Shown here: positions 7,288 through 14,374 of the stretch, piece by piece
Position numbering within the stretch: position 1 is the first letter of the stretch
Layout of the letters: each line of letters starts with the position of its first letter
NCBI GenBank assembly: GCA_934217675.1
Contig: CAKQCV010000014.1
Span: 1 to 52,461, forward strand
DNA: 52,461 nt
Direction of reading: 5' to 3'
Origin: an uncultured Prevotella sp.
Lineage (GTDB): Bacteria > Bacteroidota > Bacteroidia > Bacteroidales > Bacteroidaceae
Notes under the pieces: generated by a model
What the model saw: only the letters and a program-made list of their open reading frames with translations
Database searches by the model: none
Told to the model about the DNA's origin: nothing
Position numbers and translations under genes: made by a program

Positions 7288-7712
7288 GAAAGTTGGTGTA
7301 TATGATGTATGTTTTTATTATAACCACTTGTGTTTCAGAAATATATGTATGTGAATATTAGTTTTTGGTGTATGTTTATGTGTATGTTTTCAGAAAAATG
7401 GTGTATGTTTATGAAATATCTGATCATGTCATGATTGGCGTTTTGGCTGGTCGTAACAATGCCAATTACAATGTGTAAATGGGCGGTATAGGAGTGCTAT
7501 AAGTGCCATTTACAGGTGCTAAAGCGGCAGGTTAATATGTCTTTATGGGTATGTCTTTTCATGCAGTATTTTCTGAAAACACATATATTTATATACATCA
7601 CTTTTCTGAAAACATACACATAAAGATACACCATAAAGTGCTTCCTTATTGTGTAAGTTTTTGATATATAGGGCTTTACAATAAAAACATACACCATGTA
7701 CACTAACTTTCG
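7288..7712. repeat. ~425-bp imperfect palindrome in the 7238-7799 intergenic region
   Basis: Nested inverted repeats share one centre near 7500. Outer arms 7288-7322 and 7678-7712 match at 31 of 35 positions. Inner arms 7366-7400 and 7599-7633 match at 33 of 35 positions; they carry GTGTATGTTTTCAGAAAA. Further TTTCAGAAA-type motifs occur twice on each strand. The centre holds a separate hairpin at 7475-7513 (GTAAATGG...CCATTTAC with a TATAG/CTATA inner stem). It lies between two convergent genes and contains no credible coding sequence. A non-autonomous mobile (MITE-like) element or a long hairpin RNA are both possible; no transposase or target duplication was found. Confidence 0.8.
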
Positions 7713-7799
7713 TGTGTTTGGTGGAAAAAGTAATGCAGAATGATATTACTAACAATACTCGCTTGAGCTTGCATAGTAAAATTCACTCTGCAAAATTTG

Positions 7800-8750
7800 T
7801 TATATTTGTACAGATGATATATCAACCAGATTATTTACGATTGCATAAATAGTAAGACCTGCCGGAGTATGTATCTGTAATTTTCTCGCAATATTTCTAC
7901 GGTGAGTAATCACAGTGTTAGGAGCAATACATAAGTGATTGGCAATTTCCTTATTTGTCATACCTTGTACAAGACTTATAATAACATCTTTTTCACGTTC
8001 ACTCAATGTCTCGCTACTATTCTGACTTATCATATTTGATATTTTAACAGAAACATCACTCTGTTTTGATTTGCGCTCCAATTCACGTATTGCAGGAATC
8101 ATTATCTGTTCCTCAACATCTGCATGTTTGGCGAGCCACTCCTCATTGCTGTATATATCACACAATGTAGCAGAGAGTTGATTGTTGTGAAGACCGTCGC
8201 TTGGCAAATATTTAATGATGATATTTTTTAATTCACGTAGTTTCTGATCTGTCTGACCATGATGTTTTGAGAATGTTTCAATATCATAATTTTTAGAACT
8301 GTCTCCATTGACAAGAGATTCAATATAGGGAAATAAAAACTTTTCCTCATATTTCATGTGCTTATTTATTTCATCTGCATACTCATCATATAATTTGAGT
8401 ATAAGTCTTGCAAGATTGTCTTTCTCATCAAGGGCTTCAACAAGCTCTTTTCGGATAAAAGGCAATTGAAATCCTAAATAGTATTCATGACTTGCATGAA
8501 GATAATGCATTAATGTTGGAATTGATATTTTTGAAAAATCATCAAAGCTCTTATATCCATTGACTGCAAGATTTATTATTGCAAGAAATGTATATGTGTC
8601 AACGTTTTGCGCTTCACACACTTCTTTTACTGTCTTGTCGCCAAATCCAAGATTTATACCAAAACTCCCCAAGCTTTGCAAGACATTATAATTGTCTTTT
8701 ATTAAAGAAATTAGCTTATCATCGGTTTCATAAAGTTTTTGACTCTTCAT
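7800..8750 (-). CDS. hemerythrin-domain/LuxR-type transcriptional regulator
   Basis: 316 residues. The N-terminal ~50 residues resemble the ScdA/DUF542 domain of RIC/YtfE di-iron proteins, but the paired Cys are absent (GINLGFGDKT). Residues ~78-225 are a hemerythrin-like helical bundle with candidate di-iron ligands H82/H85/H88, H131 and E135, H163/H164, H209 and E213. Residues ~248-310 are a LuxR/GerE helix-turn-helix (LSEREKDVIISLVQGMTNKEIANHL...TVITHRRNIARKL). The architecture implies a transcription factor sensing O2, NO or redox state through iron. A perfect 16-bp palindrome lies 10 bp upstream of the ATG. Target genes unknown; it stands alone, convergent with the ADP-ribosylglycohydrolase gene. 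Confidence 0.85.
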   Translation of the reverse strand: MKSQKLYETDDKLISLIKDNYNVLQSLGSFGINLGFGDKTVKEVCEAQNVDTYTFLAIINLAVNGYKSFDDFSKISIPTLMHYLHASHEYYLGFQLPFIRKELVEALDEKDNLARLILKLYDEYADEINKHMKYEEKFLFPYIESLVNGDSSKNYDIETFSKHHGQTDQKLRELKNIIIKYLPSDGLHNNQLSATLCDIYSNEEWLAKHADVEEQIMIPAIRELERKSKQSDVSVKISNMISQNSSETLSEREKDVIISLVQGMTNKEIANHLCIAPNTVITHRRNIARKLQIHTPAGLTIYAIVNNLVDISSVQI

Positions 8751-8759
8751 TTTCCCAAA

Positions 8760-8775
8760 ATTTGATTAATCAAAT
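8760..8775. promoter_or_regulatory. 16-bp perfect palindrome upstream of the hemerythrin-LuxR gene
   Basis: ATTTGATTAATCAAAT is a perfect palindrome 10 bp before the start codon of the regulator (minus strand). The half-sites TTGAT/ATCAA recall FNR/CRP-family boxes, but the spacer is 2 rather than 4 nt. An autoregulatory operator is plausible but unproven. Confidence 0.4.
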
Positions 8776-8877
8776 GCAAAGAAAACAATTATTTTGCATA
8801 TATACAATAGTCATTATTAGGTATTTTTGCCATAGTTGTTTTTTTTTGCATATTGTGGTTAAGCATTAATGATGCAT

Positions 8878-9348
8878 TTATTCATGATGATATGGTTGAC
8901 CAGATATAATTGTATATGCACGATATAATTGCTCTGCAAATAGCAACCTAATCATCTGATGTGAAAAAGTCATCTTAGAAAGCGAAATTTTCTCATTGCT
9001 TCTATGATAAACGTCATCAGAGAAGCCATATGGACCACCAACTACAAATACAAGGCTTCGTACACTCTGTTGTTGCTTTTCTATCCATGAAGCAAATTCA
9101 ACACTACGCCATTCTTTGCCGTGTTCATCGAGTAGAACAACAGTGTCTGTTGCTTGCAGCTGTTTCTGTATAAGCTCTCCTTCTTGCTTTTTTTGAGCTT
9201 CAATTGATAGCTTTTTTGTATTTTTAATTTCTGGTATGACTATAACTTCGAATGGTACATAATGCTTTATTCGATTTAGATAATCTTCAAAGCCACTTAT
9301 AATGTTTTTATCTGTGGTTTTGCCGACTACTATTAATTTTATTTTCAT
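8878..9348 (-). CDS. rlmH: 23S rRNA (pseudouridine1915-N3)-methyltransferase RlmH
   Basis: 156-residue SPOUT-class methyltransferase that methylates pseudouridine 1915 in helix 69 of 23S rRNA on assembled 70S ribosomes. The N-terminus MKIKLIVVGKT, the TVVLLDEHGKEWRS strand and the C-terminal knot (FVVGGPYGFSDDVY, LSLSKMTFSHQMIRLLFAEQLYRAYTI, GQPYHHE) are all present and full length. Its start lies inside the 3' end of the DUF4491 gene (41-bp overlap in another frame), indicating co-transcription and probably translational coupling. Confidence 0.97.
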   Translation of the reverse strand: MKIKLIVVGKTTDKNIISGFEDYLNRIKHYVPFEVIVIPEIKNTKKLSIEAQKKQEGELIQKQLQATDTVVLLDEHGKEWRSVEFASWIEKQQQSVRSLVFVVGGPYGFSDDVYHRSNEKISLSKMTFSHQMIRLLFAEQLYRAYTIISGQPYHHE

Positions 9349-9664
9349 TGTTGCTGTTATTTTCCTTTTTTTTATATTCGCTTGTTCTTTGTGGATTCAT
9401 TGGAAACCATCCTTTTTCAACTCTTTCTCTCTGCTCAAATAATTCGCCAATACTCCATAAAAAGGATGCACCGAGAATACCAAGACATGCTGACCATATT
9501 GTATTGGCTACGAATAGTGCCGATATTATGCAAACAATTCCCAAAAGTAGAAATACCCACCAATACTTTGTGCCTGTATAGTATTCTGTCTTTATTACAA
9601 TAGGATGAAATATACCTATTATAAAAAATGCCATCACTGCAATTATTAGTCCCGTAAAAAACAT
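9308..9664 (-). CDS. DUF4491 family small membrane protein
   Basis: 118-residue protein with three hydrophobic segments (residues ~3-22, ~34-54 and ~57-70) and a polar C-terminal tail rich in Lys and Asn. It matches the Bacteroidota DUF4491 family, of unknown function; the FHPIVIKTEYYTGTKYWWVFLL and WSIGELFEQRERVEKGWFPMNP stretches are typical. The last 41 bp overlap rlmH, and the HisC-like gene ends 17 bp upstream of its start, so the three genes form a minus-strand operon. Confidence 0.8.
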   Translation of the reverse strand: MFFTGLIIAVMAFFIIGIFHPIVIKTEYYTGTKYWWVFLLLGIVCIISALFVANTIWSACLGILGASFLWSIGELFEQRERVEKGWFPMNPQRTSEYKKKENNSNNENKINSSRQNHR

Positions 9665-9681
9665 ATTATTTTTCCTTTTAA

Positions 9682-10725
9682 CTATTTATTCTCATACTGT
9701 CTTAAAACAGAAAGAAGTTCACTATTTTCAGATTTACTTCCGATAGATATACGTAAACAATTTTCACATAAAGAAACATTCGACATGTTCTTTACAATGA
9801 TAGAATTTGTTTTCAAGTAATTATAGACAGCGTTGGCGTTTTTCATTTTTGCAAGAAAGAAATTGGCATCTGTTGGATAAACTTTCTCGCATGTAGACAA
9901 AAGTTTAAAGGCTTCTGTCATCCGTTCACGCTCCATTGTAATTATATTAACCCATTTGTCTTTCTCCCATTTGTTATTTAGTTCATGTAGAACTTTTTCT
10001 TGAGCTAAAGAAGAAATATTGTATGGAAGTTTTATTTTATTTAATATTGAAATAATGTTTGGATGTGCATAGGCAATTCCAATGCGTAGTCCAGCACATC
10101 CCCAAGAGTTACTGAATGTATTGAGTATTATCAAATTTGGACATTCGTCAATTTCATATATCATTGATTTCTGCTTTGAAAAATCTGAATATGCCTCATC
10201 AATAATCACTAATCCCTGAAACTTTTTTGCTATCGAATACATTTCTTCTCGATCAAGATTGTTTCCAGTAGGATTGTTTGGCGAACACATCCATATTATT
10301 TTAGTGTTTATATCACATGAAGTAAGTATTTTTTCTGCAGATATTTGGAAGTTACTATCAAGAGGAACACTTCTATAATTTACATTATTAATGTCTGCAA
10401 ATGTACGAAACATATTATAAGTAGGTTCAATAGCAACGACATTATCACGGAGTGGTTCACAAAAGCATCTATATATTATATCTATTATCTCATCTGTACC
10501 GTTGCCAAGAAAGATGCATTCTGGAATAATTCCTTTTATCTTTGAAAGTTTTTTTTTGACTTCATTTTGATATGGATCTGGATAGCGATTAACAGGGGTA
10601 TTGTATGGATTCTCATTGCCATCCAAAAAAATCTTTTTTTCATTGCGCTTATATATACTCAGCGTATTGGCAATAGTCCTCATACCCAAAATGTTTTTTC
10701 TTACAAGTTTTTCTAATTCAATCAT
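9682..10725 (-). CDS. HisC-like aminotransferase lacking the PLP-binding lysine
   Basis: 347 residues, collinear with Bacteroidota histidinol-phosphate aminotransferase: FLDGNENPYNTPVNRYPDP near the start, LGNGTDEI, SPNNPTG (148-154), DEAY (176-179), LPYNISSLAQE and a final CLRISIGS. The catalytic segment, TFSKxxGCA in functional relatives, reads TFSNSWGCAGLRIG here. The Schiff-base Lys is Asn206, encoded by AAC at 10108-10110. All known class I/II aminotransferase activity needs that lysine, so this copy should be inactive as a transaminase unless the base is an error. It is not in a his operon but upstream of DUF4491 and rlmH. I give no gene symbol for that reason. Confidence 0.8.
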   Translation of the reverse strand: MIELEKLVRKNILGMRTIANTLSIYKRNEKKIFLDGNENPYNTPVNRYPDPYQNEVKKKLSKIKGIIPECIFLGNGTDEIIDIIYRCFCEPLRDNVVAIEPTYNMFRTFADINNVNYRSVPLDSNFQISAEKILTSCDINTKIIWMCSPNNPTGNNLDREEMYSIAKKFQGLVIIDEAYSDFSKQKSMIYEIDECPNLIILNTFSNSWGCAGLRIGIAYAHPNIISILNKIKLPYNISSLAQEKVLHELNNKWEKDKWVNIITMERERMTEAFKLLSTCEKVYPTDANFFLAKMKNANAVYNYLKTNSIIVKNMSNVSLCENCLRISIGSKSENSELLSVLRQYENK

Positions 10726-10771
10726 ATATTATTTATTTTGCTAAACACGATATTTTCGTTAATAATACGCG

Positions 10772-10779
10772 CAAATTTA
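10772..10779 (-). promoter_or_regulatory. -7 element for the HisC-like/DUF4491/rlmH operon
   Basis: On the minus strand the sequence is TAAATTTG, matching TAnnTTTG, 47 bp upstream of the HisC-like start. No convincing -33 element was identified. Confidence 0.4.
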
Positions 10780-10811
10780 AAAAAAATCTCCAATATCTGC
10801 AAGAAAAGTAA

Positions 10812-10819
10812 TATCTTTG
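10812..10819 (+). promoter_or_regulatory. -7 element for the MltF-like gene
   Basis: TATCTTTG matches TAnnTTTG and lies 25 bp before the ATG at 10845. The -33 region at 10788-10791 does not match TTTG, so confidence is moderate. Confidence 0.4.
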
Positions 10820-10844
10820 TAAAAGAGTAATTATTTAATATGAA

Positions 10845-12068
10845 ATGCAAAACAAATTATATCAATATATTATTATGCATGCCATTGTAATATTATTATG
10901 TGCATGTGAAAATAAAAAACAGGAGTCATTAGTTGCTCCATGGGGGAAAATTTATACTGAGTCTGCAAATAATACAAATGTATTTTCTGTAGATGATATG
11001 ATCAATAATGGTGAGATGATAATTCTTACAGTAAGTGGTCCTGAAACTTATTTTGACTATCACGGAAAAGATATGGGAACTCAATATCTTTTATGTGAAA
11101 AATTCGCACAATCAATAGGTGTATCACTAAGGGTAGAAGTTTGTAAAGATACATTAGATATGGTTAACCGCCTTCTTAAAGGTGAAGCAGACTTGATAGT
11201 TCTATCTCCAGACAAAAACATTATAAAAGACAAAAGGTTACGCTATTGCGTTGATTCTCAAAATGAAAAAGGAATAGGGTGGTGGGTAGCAAATAAAAAC
11301 ACATCTCTTTCTAATGCAATTAAGAAATGGTATCAACCAGGCTTATTCGCAGATGTTAAAAAAGAAGAAACATACCTGTTGTCTACAAATAGCATAAAGA
11401 GACATATTTATGCACCTTTTATAGACAAAAAAGATGGAATTATTTCAAAATATGATAATTTATTTAGAAAATATGCCACTTTGGCAAGGGTTGATTGGAA
11501 GCTTCTTGCTGCACAATGTTACCAAGAATCGTGTTTTGACACAAATGCATGTTCATGGGCTGGTGCAAGAGGATTGATGCAAATAATGCCTTCAACAGCT
11601 GATCATTTAGGAATTGCCCATTCCGATTTGAATAATCCGGAATTAAATATACAGGCTGCAACTAAGTATTATGCTGAATTAACCGAAAAATTCAGATATA
11701 TACCTTCTGCAATTGATCGTCATAGCTTTGTTCTTGCAAGCTATAATGGCGGAGCTAATCATATAAAGGATGCTATGGCATTGACGAAGAAGAATGGAGG
11801 GAATCCACATTCTTGGGCACATGTTGCACCATATATATTGAAATTACAGCAGCCACAATACTACAATGATCCTGTTGTAAAATATGGATATATGCGCGGT
11901 TCAGAAACTGTTGAATATGTTGAAAATATAAAACAACGTTATGCTTTGTATCGCGGAATAAAATATAATGCGAGAAACTTTAAACATGAATCTACAAATT
12001 CTTCAGATTTTCCAACTAATATTACAGTGCCAAAACGAGCAACAAAAAAATACAAATACCATATATAG
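10845..12068 (+). CDS. MltF-like membrane-bound lytic murein transglycosylase
   Basis: 407-residue lipoprotein with lipobox LCAC (Cys at ~21). The N-terminal half (~55-200) resembles the periplasmic solute-binding domain of MltF (GKDMGTQYLLCEKFAQSIG; LKGEADLIVLSP). The C-terminal half (~215-370) is an SLT domain with the catalytic Glu in CYQESCFDTNACSWAGARGL, then MQIMPSTADHLG and SYNGG. It should cleave the glycan strands of peptidoglycan to 1,6-anhydro-muropeptides at the membrane. The DUF5686 gene starts 7 bp downstream and is probably co-transcribed. A second ATG at 10840 is in another frame and dead-ends after 16 codons. Confidence 0.88.
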   Translation: MQNKLYQYIIMHAIVILLCACENKKQESLVAPWGKIYTESANNTNVFSVDDMINNGEMIILTVSGPETYFDYHGKDMGTQYLLCEKFAQSIGVSLRVEVCKDTLDMVNRLLKGEADLIVLSPDKNIIKDKRLRYCVDSQNEKGIGWWVANKNTSLSNAIKKWYQPGLFADVKKEETYLLSTNSIKRHIYAPFIDKKDGIISKYDNLFRKYATLARVDWKLLAAQCYQESCFDTNACSWAGARGLMQIMPSTADHLGIAHSDLNNPELNIQAATKYYAELTEKFRYIPSAIDRHSFVLASYNGGANHIKDAMALTKKNGGNPHSWAHVAPYILKLQQPQYYNDPVVKYGYMRGSETVEYVENIKQRYALYRGIKYNARNFKHESTNSSDFPTNITVPKRATKKYKYHI

Positions 12069-12075
12069 TATTCTA

Positions 12076-14262
12076 ATGTGTAGAATTTGGATAATAACGA
12101 TTATGTTAAATAGCGGATATAGAAAAGTATTATCTCTTATATTATTTTTTATCTCCATACATGTTTCTTGTATGTATGCTAATTATTTTGTGCCTGCAGA
12201 TAAACGTATTAGTGTCTTTGCGCAAAAGAAATTTTTATCTAAAGAAAAATTATTGCATAACATAAATGACTTTAAAAGTCAGATCATAAAAGCTACTGAT
12301 TATTCATCCAATGGAAATGTTTACATTACATACAATATAAATGTAAAGAAAAGAAATGCAGCGTTGCTACTCGTTCCGTCAATGTATTATATTGCCAAGG
12401 GCAAGAGACGATATGCAGGTGAAACATTGACTTGTTTCAATTTGCATAATGGAAAAGTAAATAACATCAATGTAAAGGCTTCAACAGGAACTATACCTAA
12501 AAATAAGAATGTAATTTCAATAATGAAAAATATGTTAGTTCCTGATATTTATGGAGAAACAATCTTTGGTGAGTTCTTGCTGTCTCCTTGCAATAAATAT
12601 AACCAATCATTGTATAAATATAAAATCTCAAGATTAACATTTGATCGAGTTGAAATAATATTTAAGCCAAAAGTTAAGAATACGCAGCTTGTAAGTGGAC
12701 GAGCTATTATCAATGGTCATACAGGGCGAATAATATTTATGTCGTTTCGTGGAGAAATGGACATGCTAAAATTCTTTGTTATCATAAATATGGGCAATAG
12801 TGCTGATGAGATGACATTTATTCCAAAGTCATGTAAAATTAATACCGAGTTCAAATTTATGGGTAATATTGTTACAGCCAGCCATGTTTCGTATTTCAAC
12901 CGAGTAGATGAAAGTAAATTAATTAAATTAAATTCTCATAATAATGATACAATAATGGAAACCTTAAGACCGGTACCATTAGACAATGGCATAAAAGAGA
13001 TTTACAAGAATTACAATAATGATAAATGTATTTCATCTATAGTATCTGGAAAAGGATCATATCATAAAGATAGTATTCTTCAAGATACGGTATCTGAAAT
13101 CAATAAAAAAACGAGTAAGTATACTACAAAAAATAGCATATTGAAAAAAATAACATCTTCGCTGAGTGACTATTTCTTAGATAAAATTGGAGGGAATTTT
13201 GGATCAGAAGCTCAAGGTAATTACAGAATATCTCCATTAATGAATCCACTGTCACTTGGATATAGTAATAAAAAGGGTTTAACATATAAAATAAGATTAT
13301 ATGGAGGATACAGGTTTTCTGATAATTCAGATATAAATATCAGCATAAAAACAGGATACTCTTTTAAACAGAAACAATTTTATACGAATATACCACTAAA
13401 AGTCAATTTAAACAGAACTCTATCCTTAGGTACAGAATTTGGAGTCGGGAATAGAATTACAAATTCTGAGATACTTAATAAAATTAAGAATGAAAAGATT
13501 GACTCTATAAGATGGGATAAAATGAACCTTGACTATTTTCGAGATTTGTTTTGGAATATCAAATTGAAGATAAAAGCTGGAAATAAATTATCTATAACTC
13601 CTGGTATAACGTATCACAGGCGTTCAGCAACAGATAAATATGGTTTTATAATTTCTGGGAAGCCATACAAGTATCACTCATTTGCTCCAACTCTACAGTT
13701 TCAATACAATCCTTGGTATGACAAAGGACCAATCTTTACTGTTGATTACGAACGTGGAATAAAAGGAGTTATAAAATCATCAATGAATTATGAAAGAATA
13801 GAAACTGATATATCCTGGAAAAAATATCTGCATAGTATGAGATTATTGTCTATGAAAGCTGGATATGGTATATATACATCAAAAAGTCAAGAAACATTTT
13901 TTCTTGACTTCACAAATTTTAGATATGAAAATATTCCAGGTGGATGGGATGATGATTGGACAGGAGAGTTCCAACTATTGAATAGCAATTGGTATAACGC
14001 TTCAAAATTCTATAGTAGAGCAAATATAACATATGAATCTCCACTGTTAATTTTATCTTGGGTACCAATTGTAGGAAAATACATTGAAACAGAACGTATA
14101 TACAGTAACTGGCTTTTTACAGACATGTTACACCCATACATCGAAGCTGGTTATGGATTCACTAACAAGATATTTTCAACAGGAATATTTTTCTCTGTAA
14201 GCAATAAAAAAATTGGAGCCTTTGGAATAAGATTTGGAATTGAACTTTTCAAAGAATGGTAA
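12076..14262 (+). CDS. DUF5686 family outer-membrane protein
   Basis: About 728 residues, with a hydrophobic N-terminal segment acting as a signal peptide (VLSLILFFISIHVSCMYAN). The C-terminal ~330 residues have alternating aromatic strands and end in a Phe/Trp-terminated strand (FGIRFGIELFKEW), as expected of a beta-barrel inserted by BAM. The family is Bacteroidota-specific and uncharacterised. Many members carry an N-terminal carboxypeptidase-regulatory-like domain; I see none here. I place the start at 12076, just past the mltF stop; 12103 is an alternative, while the frame open back to 11968 only overlaps mltF. Strongly A+T-rich. Confidence 0.75.
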   Translation: MCRIWIITIMLNSGYRKVLSLILFFISIHVSCMYANYFVPADKRISVFAQKKFLSKEKLLHNINDFKSQIIKATDYSSNGNVYITYNINVKKRNAALLLVPSMYYIAKGKRRYAGETLTCFNLHNGKVNNINVKASTGTIPKNKNVISIMKNMLVPDIYGETIFGEFLLSPCNKYNQSLYKYKISRLTFDRVEIIFKPKVKNTQLVSGRAIINGHTGRIIFMSFRGEMDMLKFFVIINMGNSADEMTFIPKSCKINTEFKFMGNIVTASHVSYFNRVDESKLIKLNSHNNDTIMETLRPVPLDNGIKEIYKNYNNDKCISSIVSGKGSYHKDSILQDTVSEINKKTSKYTTKNSILKKITSSLSDYFLDKIGGNFGSEAQGNYRISPLMNPLSLGYSNKKGLTYKIRLYGGYRFSDNSDINISIKTGYSFKQKQFYTNIPLKVNLNRTLSLGTEFGVGNRITNSEILNKIKNEKIDSIRWDKMNLDYFRDLFWNIKLKIKAGNKLSITPGITYHRRSATDKYGFIISGKPYKYHSFAPTLQFQYNPWYDKGPIFTVDYERGIKGVIKSSMNYERIETDISWKKYLHSMRLLSMKAGYGIYTSKSQETFFLDFTNFRYENIPGGWDDDWTGEFQLLNSNWYNASKFYSRANITYESPLLILSWVPIVGKYIETERIYSNWLFTDMLHPYIEAGYGFTNKIFSTGIFFSVSNKKIGAFGIRFGIELFKEW

Positions 14263-14311
14263 ATTCTATATAATCATAAATTCTATATAATCATAAATTC
14301 TATATAATCAT
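14261..14311. repeat. three perfect tandem copies of a 17-bp unit
   Basis: The unit AAATTCTATATAATCAT occurs at 14261-14277, 14278-14294 and 14295-14311 without a mismatch, beginning inside the stop codon of the DUF5686 gene and lying upstream of addA. Slippage-prone; function unknown. Confidence 0.9.
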
Positions 14312-14374
14312 AATATTTCTTTTAGAAAGACGTTTTTTATAAAGCAATATAACTTAACAATTACATAAAACGAT

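Noticed and set aside
7366..7633. Invertible promoter flanked by inverted repeats
   Set aside because: Both flanking genes point toward the region, so it cannot drive either one, and no site-specific recombinase gene is nearby. Kept as a palindrome instead.
7497..7755. Two overlapping 68-70-residue minus-strand open frames
   Set aside because: Their Tyr/Val/Cys-rich translations come from the TGTATG/ACATAC repeats of the palindrome and have no start-site or domain support.
8760..8775. Canonical FNR/HcpR binding site
   Set aside because: FNR-type sites need a 4-nt spacer between TTGAT and ATCAA; here it is 2 nt. Reported only as an unassigned palindrome.
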